DNA of 64,000 bases, from NCBI GenBank assembly GCA_964637835.1, contig CAZWYF010000015.1, forward strand, positions 13,249 through 77,248. The letters run 5' to 3'. Numbering within the stretch: the stretch's first letter is position 1; each line of letters starts with the position of its first letter. This document shows, in pieces, positions 33,743 to 42,401 of this stretch. The position numbers and the translations under genes are program-made. The notes below the pieces were generated by a model. The model did no database searches. It was given only the letters and a program-made list of their open reading frames with translations, and was not told the origin of the DNA. Source of the DNA: Glo-17 sp964637835. GTDB lineage: Bacteria > Krumholzibacteriota > Krumholzibacteriia > LZORAL124-64-63.

Positions 33743-34680
33743 ACCTGGTCTTCATGGGTTCGCCCGAGTACGCCGTGCCGAGCCTCGAGGCGCTGCTGGC
33801 GGCCGGTCACGAGGTCCGGCTGGTGGTCTCGCAGCCGGATCGTCCCGCGGGCCGCGGCCGGCGGCTGGCGCCCACCGCGGTCAAGGCGGCCGCGGGAGAG
33901 CACGGCCTGCCGGTGATCACCCAGGACCGGGGCAAGGCCGAGCGACGGCGCGTCCAGGAGCAGGTGGCCGCCGCGCGTCCCGACGCCATCGTGGTGGTGG
34001 CGTTCGGCCACATCCTGCGGGCGCCGCTGCTGGAACTGCCGGAACTGGGCTGCCTGAACATCCACTTCAGCCTGTTGCCGCGCTGGCGCGGCGTCTCGCC
34101 CGTCCAGCACGCCATCCTGCACGGTGATGCCTGGACCGGCGTGACGCTCATGCGCATGGACGAGGGCGTCGACACCGGCCCCGTCCTGGCCGCCACCCCC
34201 GTGGCCATCGGGCCGGGCGAGACCGGGGGCGAGCTGCTCGAGCGCCTCGGCGACCTGGGCGGCGAGCTGCTCGCGCGCACGCTGCCCGCGGTGGCGAGCG
34301 GACGCTGCGAGGCGGTGATCCAGGAGGACGAGGGCGCGGTCTATGCCCCCATGCTCACCAAGAGCCTGTCGCCGGTGCGCTGGGATCGCGATGCGATCAC
34401 CGTCCACAACCAGATCCGCGCCCTCGATCCCTTCCCCGGCACCACCAGCTTCCTGGCGGACAAGCTGCTGAAGATCGGCGCCGCCGAGCCGGTGGGCCTG
34501 CCGCGCGGCCGGGCGGCGGCCGGTACGGTGCTGGTCGTCTCGGAGGCCGGCATCGAGGTGGCCTGCGGCAGCGGCCGCGTCCGGTTGCTGCGCCTGCAGT
34601 CGCCGGGCCGGCGCATGCTCCCGGTGGCGGAGTTCCTCCGCGGCTTCGCCGTCCAGCCCGGCCAGGCGTTCACCTCGTGA
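33739..34680 (+). CDS. fmt: Methionyl-tRNA formyltransferase
   Basis: A 313-aa enzyme formylating initiator Met-tRNA. It opens with NLVFMGSPEYAVPSLEALL. The folate-binding and catalytic core contains NIHFSLLPRWRGVSPVQHAI (catalytic Asn/His) and GVTLMRMDEGVDTGPVL, and a C-terminal OB-like tRNA-binding domain follows. The GTG start overlaps the def stop, and the end overlaps rsmB (GTGA). Confidence 0.95.
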   Translation: MNLVFMGSPEYAVPSLEALLAAGHEVRLVVSQPDRPAGRGRRLAPTAVKAAAGEHGLPVITQDRGKAERRRVQEQVAAARPDAIVVVAFGHILRAPLLELPELGCLNIHFSLLPRWRGVSPVQHAILHGDAWTGVTLMRMDEGVDTGPVLAATPVAIGPGETGGELLERLGDLGGELLARTLPAVASGRCEAVIQEDEGAVYAPMLTKSLSPVRWDRDAITVHNQIRALDPFPGTTSFLADKLLKIGAAEPVGLPRGRAAAGTVLVVSEAGIEVACGSGRVRLLRLQSPGRRMLPVAEFLRGFAVQPGQAFTS

Positions 34681-36077
34681 GCGCCGACCCGCGGCGCCGC
34701 GCCGTCCTCGCGGCCCTGCTCGCGGTGCGCCGCGGCCGGAGTCTCGACGCCGCGCTGGCCCAGCTGCGCCGACGCCTCGGCGGCGACCACGAGGCCATGG
34801 CGGTGGCGGAGGAGCTGCTGCGCGGCGTCCTGCAGTGGCAGGCCCGGTACGACCTCCTGATCGCGCGCTTCAGCCGCCGGCGGCCCACCGACGACCCCAC
34901 CGTCCGCGGCGTCCTGCACCTGGCCCTGCACCAGCTCCTGACCAGCCGCGGCGTGCCCGCCTACGCGGCCGTGCACCAGGCCGGCGAGCTGCTCCGGGCC
35001 GAGGGGCGCCGGCGGGCGGTGGGGTACGCCAACGCCGTCCTGCAGGGCGTCCAGCGCACCGTGGCCGCGGCCGGCACCGAGCGGCCGCTCGACGCGGTCG
35101 TCCCGCTGTTCGATCTGCCGGCCGACCCCGACGACCCGCGACTCGAGGATCCCGCGGTGATCCCGCGCCTGGCGGCCTGGTGGTCGCACCCGGTGTGGCT
35201 GGTGGAGCGATGGTGCGCGCGCCTGGGCGTGGCGGAGACCGCGCGCCTGCTGGCCCACGCCAACACGCCCGCCCCCGTGACGCTCCACGTGCTACCCGGC
35301 CACGACCCCGCCGCGGCGGCCTCGGCCCTCGAGGCCGCGGGCGGGGCGTGCGAGGTGGTGGCGGGGTTCCCGCGGGCGCTGCGCCTGCGTGAGCGCCACG
35401 ATCGCGAGAGCCTGCGCCGCCTGCTCGCCTGCACCGACGGACTGCTGGTCCAGGACGCCGCCGCCCAGGCGGTGGTGGACTGGCTCACCGCACAGGGGGA
35501 CGACCTCGCCGGGCTGGCCGGCCCGGTGGTGGATCTCTGCGCCGCGCCCGGGGGCAAGGCCCTGCACCTGCGCGCGCTGCTGCCGGCCGGGCGGACGGTG
35601 GTGGGCATGGACCTGCAGCCGCGGCGCCTGGGCCGGCTGCGCGAGAACCGCGACCGCCTCGCCCCGGTGGGCCTGCCCTTGCTGGTGGGCGACGGGACGC
35701 GCCCGCCGCTGCGGCCCGGCACGGCGGCCGCCGTGCTGCTGGATGGACCCTGCTCGGGCACGGGCGTGGCGCGGCATCATCCGGAGGGCCGCTGGCGCCT
35801 GCGGCCACCCACCCTCGCGCGCAATGCCGATCGCCTGCTGGCGCTGGCCACCGGGGCGGTGGATTTGCTGGTTCCCGGCGGACGCCTGTACTATGCTACG
35901 TGCTCGCTGGAACCCGAGGAGAACGAGGACGTGATCGCGCGCCTGCTGACCGCGCGTTCGGATCTCGAGCCGCTTCCCGACGCCAGCGGCGCCGCGCAGC
36001 GCCGCTGGGCGGGCTGGCGCCGCGGCACCGACAGTTTCTTCGCGGCGCGCCTGCGACGGCGCCCGCAGGACGCCTGA
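34677..36077 (+). CDS. rsmB: 16S rRNA (cytosine-967-C5)-methyltransferase
   Basis: A 466-aa protein with an N-terminal NusB-like RNA-binding domain (about residues 1-140, with LLRGVLQWQARYDLLIARFS) and a C-terminal Rossmann methyltransferase domain. Motifs: SAM-binding DLCAAPGGKALHLRALL (about residue 283), LLDGPCSGTGVARHHPEGRW with the motif IV Cys (about 358) and YATCSLEPEENEDV with the catalytic Cys (about 408). A GTG start overlaps fmt. def-fmt-rsmB is a classical order. Confidence 0.93.
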   Translation: MSADPRRRAVLAALLAVRRGRSLDAALAQLRRRLGGDHEAMAVAEELLRGVLQWQARYDLLIARFSRRRPTDDPTVRGVLHLALHQLLTSRGVPAYAAVHQAGELLRAEGRRRAVGYANAVLQGVQRTVAAAGTERPLDAVVPLFDLPADPDDPRLEDPAVIPRLAAWWSHPVWLVERWCARLGVAETARLLAHANTPAPVTLHVLPGHDPAAAASALEAAGGACEVVAGFPRALRLRERHDRESLRRLLACTDGLLVQDAAAQAVVDWLTAQGDDLAGLAGPVVDLCAAPGGKALHLRALLPAGRTVVGMDLQPRRLGRLRENRDRLAPVGLPLLVGDGTRPPLRPGTAAAVLLDGPCSGTGVARHHPEGRWRLRPPTLARNADRLLALATGAVDLLVPGGRLYYATCSLEPEENEDVIARLLTARSDLEPLPDASGAAQRRWAGWRRGTDSFFAARLRRRPQDA

Positions 36078-36099
36078 GCCCCGAACACCCCGAGGAGCC

Positions 36100-36843
36100 A
36101 TGGCCCCGCGTGGAGGCATGAAGGTCTGGGAGTTCTTGCTGGTCGTCGCCGGCCTGGCCGTGGTCGGCGGCGTGCTCCTGGTGGCGGTGAACTTCACCGT
36201 GTTGCCGCGGATCGTCCACCGCAACACCGTGGTGGTCACCCCGGACCTGCGGGGCCTCAGCCTGGGCGGGGCCGGCGTCGTGGCCGCCGAGCACGACCTC
36301 GACGTCGCGGCCGGGCGGGAGCGCGCCCATCCCAGCGTCCCGACTGGCCTGATCCTCGAGCAGACTCCCGCCGCCGGCAGCCCCATCCGCAGCGGCCGCG
36401 CCATCCGGGTGGTCACCAGCAGCGGCCCGCCCTCCGGTGGCGTGCCCGACCTGGTGGGCCTGAACTTCCGCCAGGCGGAGATCACGCTGCAGCGCGAGAC
36501 CTTCCGGCTCGGTCGCGTCTCGCGTCTGCGCCGTGCGGACATCACCACGCCCACGGTGCTGCTGCAGAACCCGCCGCCGGGGCGCGAGCTGCGCAAGGGC
36601 CGGGTGGTGGACCTGGTGGTGGGCGAGCCGGCGCCCGTCCAGCTGCTCTGCATGCCCGATCTGCGGGGCGTTCCGCTCTATCTCGCCCGCCAGCGCGTGT
36701 CCGACGCGGGCTGCGTGCTCGCCCCGGTCACCTACGAGCGCACGGACCGCCACGATCCCGGCGTGATCCTGCGCCAGGAGCCGGCCCCCGGCCGCCGGAT
36801 TCGCAAGGGAGAGCGCATTGAACTGGTGGCTTCGTCACCCTGA
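36100..36843 (+). CDS. Membrane-anchored PASTA-domain protein
   Basis: A 247-aa protein with one N-terminal membrane helix (LLVVAGLAVVGGVLLVAV, about residues 13-30) followed by three PASTA repeats (from about 50, 117 and 182; e.g. VPDLVGLNFRQAEITLQRET and MPDLRGVPLYLARQRVSDAG, each ending in QxPxPG-type turns). PASTA domains of kinases and PBPs bind peptidoglycan fragments, but here there is no kinase domain. The extracytoplasmic side is predicted. GAGGAG before the ATG at 36100 decides against the ATG at 36118. It lies between rsmB and rpe and overlaps the latter. Confidence 0.88.
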   Translation: MAPRGGMKVWEFLLVVAGLAVVGGVLLVAVNFTVLPRIVHRNTVVVTPDLRGLSLGGAGVVAAEHDLDVAAGRERAHPSVPTGLILEQTPAAGSPIRSGRAIRVVTSSGPPSGGVPDLVGLNFRQAEITLQRETFRLGRVSRLRRADITTPTVLLQNPPPGRELRKGRVVDLVVGEPAPVQLLCMPDLRGVPLYLARQRVSDAGCVLAPVTYERTDRHDPGVILRQEPAPGRRIRKGERIELVASSP

Positions 36844-37498
36844 CCACGACGTGGCGGTGGCGCCGTCGCTGCTGTCGGCGGATTTCACCCGCCTGGCCGA
36901 CGACCTCGCCGACATGAGGGCCGCGGGCGTCGATCTGCTGCACCTCGACGTGATGGATGCCCACTTCGTCCCCAACCTGACCTTCGGCCCGTTCGTCTGC
37001 GCGGCCATCCGGCGCAGCACCGATCTCTTCCTCGATGCCCACCTGATGATGACCCACCCCCATCGCTACCTCGAGCCCTTCGCCAGGGCGGGCGTGGACG
37101 CCATCACCATCCACGTGGAGGCCAGCAGCCCGCTGGCCGACACCCTCGACCGCATCGGCGACCTCGGCCTCAGGCGCGGCGTCACCCTCAATCCCGGCAC
37201 CGATCTGTCCACCCTCGACCCGGTGCTCGAGCGCGCGGATCTGGTGCTCGTGATGACCGTCCAGCCGGGGTTCGGGGGGCAGAGCTTCGATCCGCAGGGC
37301 CCCGAGAAGATCGCCGCCCTGGCCGCTCGTCGCCGCGAGGCGGGCCTGCAGTTCGCCATCAGCGTCGATGGCGGCATCAACGGGGACACCGCCGCCGCCT
37401 GCCGCGACGCCGGCGCCGACATCCTGGTCTCGGGTTCCTGGTTCTGTGCTCATCCGGACCGGCCAGCTGCCGCGCGGGCCCTGCGCGGAGAGCACTAA
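36818..37498 (+). CDS. rpe: Ribulose-phosphate 3-epimerase
   Basis: A 226-aa TIM-barrel enzyme interconverting ribulose-5-P and xylulose-5-P (pentose phosphate pathway). Visible: VAPSLLSADF near the N-terminus, LLHLDVMDAHFVPNLTFGP with the metal His and Asp, FLDAHLMMTHP, VMTVQPGFGGQSF and ISVDGGINGDTA. The start is taken as TTG at 36818 with AAGGGAGAG before it; a later GTG would cut into the N-terminus. It overlaps the PASTA gene by 26 bp, so it is probably coupled. Confidence 0.93.
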   Translation: MNWWLRHPDHDVAVAPSLLSADFTRLADDLADMRAAGVDLLHLDVMDAHFVPNLTFGPFVCAAIRRSTDLFLDAHLMMTHPHRYLEPFARAGVDAITIHVEASSPLADTLDRIGDLGLRRGVTLNPGTDLSTLDPVLERADLVLVMTVQPGFGGQSFDPQGPEKIAALAARRREAGLQFAISVDGGINGDTAAACRDAGADILVSGSWFCAHPDRPAAARALRGEH

Positions 37499-37520
37499 AG
37501 GGCAAATTTCAAATCTACAC

Positions 37521-37548
37521 TTGAGTGAATCTCATAATCTGGTATGCT
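37521..37548 (+). promoter_or_regulatory. Promoter of the 37661 gene
   Basis: TTGAGT (37521-37526) and TATGCT (37543-37548) are 16 bp apart in a strikingly AT-rich stretch (37501-37560). The leader would be about 105 bases and includes a T7 tract at 37611-37617. Confidence 0.6.
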
Positions 37549-37660
37549 GTGTTGCATGAGGGCGCTTCACGGGGACGCCAGGCCGTGCCCCTGGAGTGCG
37601 AGAGGCGGTCTTTTTTTGCGACGGGGGAGAAACCGACCCCGGAGAACCGAGGAGAGGATC

Positions 37661-38227
37661 ATGAAGCGTCTGTTATCTCTGGCCCTGGTGCTGGTGCTCG
37701 CCGGTGGCGTGATGGCCGAGGACAATTTCGGCATGTATCGCATGGTGGATGGGGAGTATTCCAACTTCGTGATGGTCGATGAACTGACTCCGGGCGAGAC
37801 CCTGGACCTGTACATCACCCTCCACGATCCCAGCGTCTTCACCGTGGGCGGCTTCGAGGTGGGCATCGACATGCCCGATTTCACCGTCGTGACCGATGCG
37901 GACCTGCGTGACGGCATCAACTTCGGTGGCGCCTTCACCAACCTGCTGGTGGGCTACCTGGCCCCCATCCCGGTGCAGCAGGACGTCATCGTCCTGGCCA
38001 CCCTGTTCACCACCGTCACCGAGCCGGCTCCTGGCGTGTGCACCATGCACGGCGCCGTCCCGCCGAGCATCCCCGACCATGACGGCCCGGTGATCGCCAA
38101 CGGCGCCAACCCGGACGAGCTGATCGCCTGCGGTTATGTCGACGGCACTCCCGACGTGTTCCTCTTCAGCGAGGTCGTCGCCGTGGAGAGCCAGACGTTC
38201 AGCGGCGTGAAGGCCCTCTTCGAGTAG
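37661..38227 (+). CDS. Secreted protein of unknown function
   Basis: A 188-aa protein with a clear signal peptide (MKRLLSLALVLVLAGGVMA). The mature part is acidic, with predicted strands such as ETLDLYITLHDPS, GGFEVGIDMPDFTVV and QDVIVLATLFTTVTEP, and two Cys residues that could pair. The pattern is reminiscent of cohesin- or Ig-like modules that occur in extracellular proteins of FCB-type phyla, but I cannot assign a family. GAGGAGAGG lies 5 bases before the ATG. It is a single-gene unit with its own promoter and hairpin. Confidence 0.65.
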   Translation: MKRLLSLALVLVLAGGVMAEDNFGMYRMVDGEYSNFVMVDELTPGETLDLYITLHDPSVFTVGGFEVGIDMPDFTVVTDADLRDGINFGGAFTNLLVGYLAPIPVQQDVIVLATLFTTVTEPAPGVCTMHGAVPPSIPDHDGPVIANGANPDELIACGYVDGTPDVFLFSEVVAVESQTFSGVKALFE

Positions 38228-38255
38228 GCCCGACCTGCCCTGACGGCCGTTCCGC

Positions 38256-38285
38256 GCGGGCCCCGGACACCTGTCCGGGGCCCGC
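38256..38285 (+). terminator. Hairpin after the secreted protein gene
   Basis: A perfect 14-bp stem (38256-38269 with 38272-38285) lies 28 bases after the stop. The loop would be CC, opening to ACCT. There is no T-tract. Confidence 0.55.
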
Positions 38286-38381
38286 CGGCGTCTCCGGGAG
38301 CGGCGGCACCGCCGCACGCGGTCGGGAAGGTCGCCATCCGCCGCGATGCCACCAGCGTGGCCCACGGGTGGCGGCCCGCCC

Positions 38382-38410
38382 TTGCCCCGCCGCGACCGAT
38401 CTGATATATT
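38382..38410 (+). promoter_or_regulatory. Candidate ffh promoter
   Basis: TTGCCC (38382-38387) and TATATT (38405-38410) are 17 bp apart. The -10 stands out in a GC-rich setting. The leader would be about 78 bases. Confidence 0.55.
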
Positions 38411-38494
38411 TCCCGCCCCGACGAGCGACCTCAGGGGTGGGCCCAGCGGCCCGCCCCCTGTCGTCGTGCGACCTGCAGATACGGAGCGAACACG

Positions 38495-39841
38495 GTGTTC
38501 CAGGATCTCACGCGCCGCCTCGAGGGCGCCATGCGCAAGCTGGCCGGCCAGACCCGGCTGACCGAGGACAACGTCAAGGAGGCCCTGCGCGAGGTGCGCC
38601 TGGCCCTCCTCGAGGCCGACGTCAACTACCAGGTGGCCAAGGGTCTGGTGCAGCGTGTGCGCGAGCAGGCCCTGGGGCAGGAGGTGCTCGAGGGGCTGGA
38701 TCCCGCGCAGCAGGTGGTCAAGATCGTCCACGAGGAGCTCAAGCAGCTCCTGGGCGGCGAGACGGCGGAACTGGAGCTGCCCACCAAGGGCATGGCCACG
38801 GTCATGGTCCTGGGCCTGCAGGGGTCGGGCAAGACCACCTTCTGCGGCAAGCTCGCGCGGCGCCTGATGCAGGAGGGCCGCCGGCCGCTGCTGGTGGCGG
38901 CGGACATCTACCGCCCGGCGGCCATCGACCAGCTCGAGACCATCGCCGGCCAGGTGGGGGCGCCGGTCTTCACCGACCGCGTGCGCAAGAACGCCGCGCA
39001 GATCGTCAAGCTGGGGCAGCGCAAGGCGAAGGACAACGACTGCGACGTGCTGATCGTCGACACCGCCGGCCGCCTGCACATCGACGACACGCTCCTGCAG
39101 GAGCTGAACGACATCGGCAAGACGGTGTCCATGGACGAGAAGCTCCTCGTCCTCGATGCCATGACCGGCCAGGAAGCGGTGAACATCGCCGAGCAGTTCG
39201 GCGAGCGCGTGGGCTTCGACGGCGTGATCCTCACCAAGCTGGATGGCGACGCCCGTGGCGGCGCCGCCCTCTCGGTCAAGGAGATCACCGGCAAGCCGGT
39301 CAAGCTGGTGGGCGTGGGCGAGAAGCTGGACGACCTCGAGGTCTTCCACCCCGACCGCATGGCCAGCCGCATCCTGGGCATGGGCGACGTGCTCACGCTG
39401 ATCGAGCAGGCCGAGAGCAAGATGGACCTGGACGAGGCCGAGCAGCTGGCCGACCGGTTCAACCAGGGCGAGTTCACCCTCGAGGACTTCCAGCGCCAGA
39501 TCAAGCAGATCAAGCGCATGGGGTCGTTCAAGGGCATGCTCAAGCTGCTGCCCGGCATGGGCGGCGATGCCCTCGACAAGGTGAACGTCGACGACGAGCA
39601 GTTCGTGCGCGTGGAGGCCATCATCAACTCCATGACGCCCGAGGAACGCCGCCGGCCGGACGTGATCAACGGCTCGCGGCGCAAGCGCATCGCGCGGGGC
39701 AGCGGGACCAACGTCTCGCAGGTCAACAAGCTGCTCAAGCAGTACCGCGACATGCGCCGGATGATGAAGCAGATCAACGCCGCCGGCGGGCTGCAGGAGT
39801 TCGGGCAGCGCGTCCTCGGCGGCGGAGGCGGGCCGCAGTAG
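38495..39841 (+). CDS. ffh: Signal recognition particle protein Ffh (SRP54)
   Basis: A 448-aa GTPase that with SRP RNA brings nascent membrane proteins to FtsY. The NG domain has P-loop GLQGSGKTTFCGKLA (about residue 107), DTAGR and TKLDGDARGGAAL. The M domain from about 325 has the usual GSFKGMLKLLPGMGG stretch and the RNA-binding helix-turn-helix INGSRRKRIARGSGTNVSQV. The start is a GTG at the normal N-terminus. rpsP follows after 87 bp, as in many bacteria. Confidence 0.96.
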   Translation: MFQDLTRRLEGAMRKLAGQTRLTEDNVKEALREVRLALLEADVNYQVAKGLVQRVREQALGQEVLEGLDPAQQVVKIVHEELKQLLGGETAELELPTKGMATVMVLGLQGSGKTTFCGKLARRLMQEGRRPLLVAADIYRPAAIDQLETIAGQVGAPVFTDRVRKNAAQIVKLGQRKAKDNDCDVLIVDTAGRLHIDDTLLQELNDIGKTVSMDEKLLVLDAMTGQEAVNIAEQFGERVGFDGVILTKLDGDARGGAALSVKEITGKPVKLVGVGEKLDDLEVFHPDRMASRILGMGDVLTLIEQAESKMDLDEAEQLADRFNQGEFTLEDFQRQIKQIKRMGSFKGMLKLLPGMGGDALDKVNVDDEQFVRVEAIINSMTPEERRRPDVINGSRRKRIARGSGTNVSQVNKLLKQYRDMRRMMKQINAAGGLQEFGQRVLGGGGGPQ

Positions 39842-39928
39842 GCGGCCCTCATGAGAGGTCCCGCGGGACCATGTGCACGCGGCGCGCGTGGGGCGTGTCG
39901 CGAAACCACCCGATTGGGAGGCGATACG

Positions 39929-40420
39929 TTGGCCACGACCATCCGACTGACCCGCATGGGCAAGAAGAAGCGCCCGTTCTACCGGCTCGTCGTCCTCGAC
40001 AGCCGCGCCCGCCGCGACGGCGCCTACCTGGCGAACCTCGGCTACTACAATCCCTTCGTGGAGCCCCACGAGGTGGACCTGCGTGCCGACGAGATCGTCG
40101 AGTGGCTCGGCAAGGGCGCCGAGCTGAGCACCACCGCCCGCTCGCTGCTCAAGCGCGAGGGCGTGCTCTACCAGTTCAGCCTGATCAAGCAGGGCCTGTC
40201 CGCGGACGAGGTGGCCCGCAAGATGGAGGAGTGGCGTCCGGCCCACGAGGCGCGCCTCGCGCGGACCGCCGCGGACCAGGAGACGCGCAAGCGCCAGCTC
40301 GCCGAGGCGGAGCAGAAGCGCAAGGATGACGCCGCGAAGGCCGCCGAGGCCGAGGCCGCCGCCGCGAGCGCCGAGAGCGCCGGGGAGGGCGGCGAGTCGA
40401 GCGAGCAGGAGGCCGAGTGA
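39929..40420 (+). CDS. rpsP: Small ribosomal subunit protein bS16 with long C-terminal tail
   Basis: The first 80 residues are canonical bS16 (TIRLTRMGKKKRPFYRLVVL, then NLGYYNPF and a WLGKGAELSTTARSLLKREG segment). The protein is 163 aa because an extra 60-70 residues follow: a charged helix (ARLARTAADQETRKRQLAEA) and a Lys/Ala then Glu/Ser-rich end. Such tails occur in some phyla. The start is read as TTG at 39929 with GGGAGGCG upstream; no ATG or GTG lies at the conserved N-terminus. It heads the khpA-rimM-trmD-rplS cluster. Confidence 0.93.
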   Translation: MATTIRLTRMGKKKRPFYRLVVLDSRARRDGAYLANLGYYNPFVEPHEVDLRADEIVEWLGKGAELSTTARSLLKREGVLYQFSLIKQGLSADEVARKMEEWRPAHEARLARTAADQETRKRQLAEAEQKRKDDAAKAAEAEAAAASAESAGEGGESSEQEAE

Positions 40421-40421
40421 C

Positions 40422-40697
40422 GTGAGTGATGCGAACCAGCTCAAGCCGGCCCACGAGCGGGCCCTCGATCTGATCTGCTACCTGGCGGTCAACCTGGTGG
40501 ACCACCCCGACGACGTGCGCGTGGACCTGGTCCGCGAGGACGACCGCGAGGTGCTGCGGGTCCGCGTCCACCCGGACGATCAGGGGCAGTTCATCGGCAA
40601 GAACGGTCAGACCGCTCGCGCCATCCGCACGCTGCTGTCGGCGGTGAACGCCCGCAGCCACCAGCGGCTGGCCCTGGATATCGTGGACGAGGCCTAG
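40422..40697 (+). CDS. khpA: KH-domain RNA-binding protein KhpA
   Basis: A 91-aa single KH domain with VHPDDQGQFIGKNGQTARAI, containing the GxxG loop (GKNG). KhpA with KhpB/Jag binds many RNAs and affects cell elongation in Firmicutes. The GTG start at 40422 has CAGGAGG in the end of rpsP. It lies between rpsP and rimM, its usual place. Confidence 0.92.
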   Translation: MSDANQLKPAHERALDLICYLAVNLVDHPDDVRVDLVREDDREVLRVRVHPDDQGQFIGKNGQTARAIRTLLSAVNARSHQRLALDIVDEA

Positions 40698-40712
40698 CGA
40701 GGCGCCACGGTC

Positions 40713-41252
40713 GTGAACCTGACCAGCCAGATGCGGGCCTTCGTGCCCATCGCCGACGTGGTCAAGGCCGTGGGGCTGCGGGGAGAGGTCAAGCTCTACC
40801 CGCTGCTCGATTTCCACGCGCCCCTGCTCGCCAGCGCATTCCTGCGCTGGGACCATGGCGAGCCGGTCCGGTTCGAGAAGTCCCGGCCGGCGGGGTCGTG
40901 CGTGGCGGCCAAGCCCGCCGGCTGCGACGACCGGGACGCGGCCGAGCAGCTGGTGGGGCGGCAGGTGGGATTCGCGCCCGCCGACTACGCGGCGGCGGAT
41001 TTCCCCCGGCCGCAGGACGGCCTGCCGTTCCGGTTCCTGGGGCGCGAGGTCCGACTACCGGACGGCACGGTGCTCGGGACGGTGCAGGAGGTGCGGCGCT
41101 ACGCCGCGCAGGTCCTGCTGGTGCTCGAGCACGCGGGCCGCGAGGTGATGATCCCCGCGGTGCCGCCCATCCTGGTGCAGGACATCGCACCGGCGAGCGG
41201 GGCGGAGGAACCGGTGGTGATCGATCCCCCGGAGGGGTTGCTCGATGCTTGA
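40713..41252 (+). CDS. rimM: Ribosome maturation factor RimM
   Basis: A 179-aa protein that aids 30S head assembly. The N-terminal barrel starts VPIADVVKAVGLRGEVKLYP and the C-terminal PRC barrel has GTVLGTVQEVRRYAAQVLLV followed by EVMIPAVPPILVQDI. It starts at GTG, 15 bases after khpA, and overlaps trmD by 8 bp. Confidence 0.92.
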   Translation: MNLTSQMRAFVPIADVVKAVGLRGEVKLYPLLDFHAPLLASAFLRWDHGEPVRFEKSRPAGSCVAAKPAGCDDRDAAEQLVGRQVGFAPADYAAADFPRPQDGLPFRFLGREVRLPDGTVLGTVQEVRRYAAQVLLVLEHAGREVMIPAVPPILVQDIAPASGAEEPVVIDPPEGLLDA

Positions 41253-41970
41253 CGTCAAGTTGCTCACGCTGTTCCCGGAGATGGTCCGCACGGTGCTGCA
41301 GACCAGCATCCTCGGCCGGGCCGAGGCGCAGGGACAGGTGCGCTACGCCGTCACCGACATCCGCGACTTCGCCGTGGACCGGCACCGTACCGTGGACCAC
41401 ACGCCCTACGGTGGCGGCGCCGGCATGATCATGATGGCGCCGTGCGTGGTGGAGGCCGTCGAGTCGGTGCGCGAGGAGGCCGCCTCGCCGCTGCTGCTGA
41501 CCTCGCCGCAGGGCGAGCGCCTGGACGAGGCCCTGACCCTCGAGCTGCTGGGCGCGGCCCGGGCGGCCGGAGAGATCGTCCTGGTCTGTGGACATTACAA
41601 GGGTATCGACGAGCGGGCCCGCGAGCTGCTCGACATGCGCGAGGTCTCCATCGGGGACTACGTGCTGTCGGGCGGGGAGCTGCCGGCGCTGGTGATCGTC
41701 GATGCGCTGGTGCGACGGCTGGAGGGCGTGCTGAGCGATCCGGCCTCGGCGGCCAGCGACAGCTTCACCGCGGGCCGCGACGGCGGCCTGGACTGTCCCT
41801 GGTACACCAAGCCGCCGGTCTACCGCGACCTGGCCGTCCCGGAGGTGCTGCTCACCGGGCACCACGCGAACATCGAACAGTGGCGGCGCGAGCAGGCCCG
41901 CCGGCGCACCGAGGAGCGCCGCCCCGACCTGCTCGGCGAGCCCGACCGCGAGGTCGGCGGCCGCCGGTAG
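41245..41970 (+). CDS. trmD: tRNA (guanine-37-N1)-methyltransferase
   Basis: A 241-aa SPOUT methyltransferase that protects against +1 frameshifting. Visible: VKLLTLFPEMV at the start, VDHTPYGGGAGMIM, the trefoil-knot SAM site LVCGHYKGIDERARE and EVSIGDYVLSGGELPALVIV, and a C-terminal helical domain. GGAGGGG lies 7 bases before the ATG, inside rimM. Confidence 0.95.
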   Translation: MLDVKLLTLFPEMVRTVLQTSILGRAEAQGQVRYAVTDIRDFAVDRHRTVDHTPYGGGAGMIMMAPCVVEAVESVREEAASPLLLTSPQGERLDEALTLELLGAARAAGEIVLVCGHYKGIDERARELLDMREVSIGDYVLSGGELPALVIVDALVRRLEGVLSDPASAASDSFTAGRDGGLDCPWYTKPPVYRDLAVPEVLLTGHHANIEQWRREQARRRTEERRPDLLGEPDREVGGRR

Positions 41971-42047
41971 AACAGGAAGATCCGGCGCCGCCCACGGGGC
42001 GGCCCATCCCGTCCGGCCCGGGGCCGGACACCCCTACGGAGGCAGTC

Positions 42048-42398
42048 ATGAGCAACATCGTCGATTCCCTGCGCCGCGAGAACCTGCGGGACGACATCCC
42101 CGATTTCAACATCGGCGATACCGTCCGCGTCGCGGTCCGCATCAAGGAGGGTGGCAAGGAGCGCCTGCAGAACTTCGAGGGCGCCGTGATCGCCCGGCAG
42201 GGCACCGGCCTGGAGAAGTCCGTCACCGTGCGGAAGCTCTCCAGCGGCATCGCCGTCGAGCGCATCTTCCCCCTGGAGTCGCCCAACGTGGCGAGCATCC
42301 AGGTGGTCAAGCGCGGGCGCGTGCGCCGCTCCAAGCTGTACTACCTGCGCACCAAGCACGGCCGCAAGGCGCGCATCCGCGAGGCCCGGCGCAAGTAG
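42048..42398 (+). CDS. rplS: Large ribosomal subunit protein bL19
   Basis: A 116-aa ribosomal protein: DIPDFNIGDTVRVAVRIKEG, FEGAVIARQGTG, FPLESPNVASIQVVKRGRVR and RRSKLYYLRTKHGRKARI are all standard. GGAGGCAG lies 8 bases upstream of the ATG. rnhB starts three bases after its stop. Confidence 0.97.
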   Translation: MSNIVDSLRRENLRDDIPDFNIGDTVRVAVRIKEGGKERLQNFEGAVIARQGTGLEKSVTVRKLSSGIAVERIFPLESPNVASIQVVKRGRVRRSKLYYLRTKHGRKARIREARRK

Positions 42399-42401
42399 GC
42401 C

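Noticed and set aside
37673..40444. A 923-codon minus-strand frame across the secreted protein, ffh and rpsP
   Set aside because: All three plus-strand genes are well supported, and the antisense frame crosses their promoters and intergenic regions.
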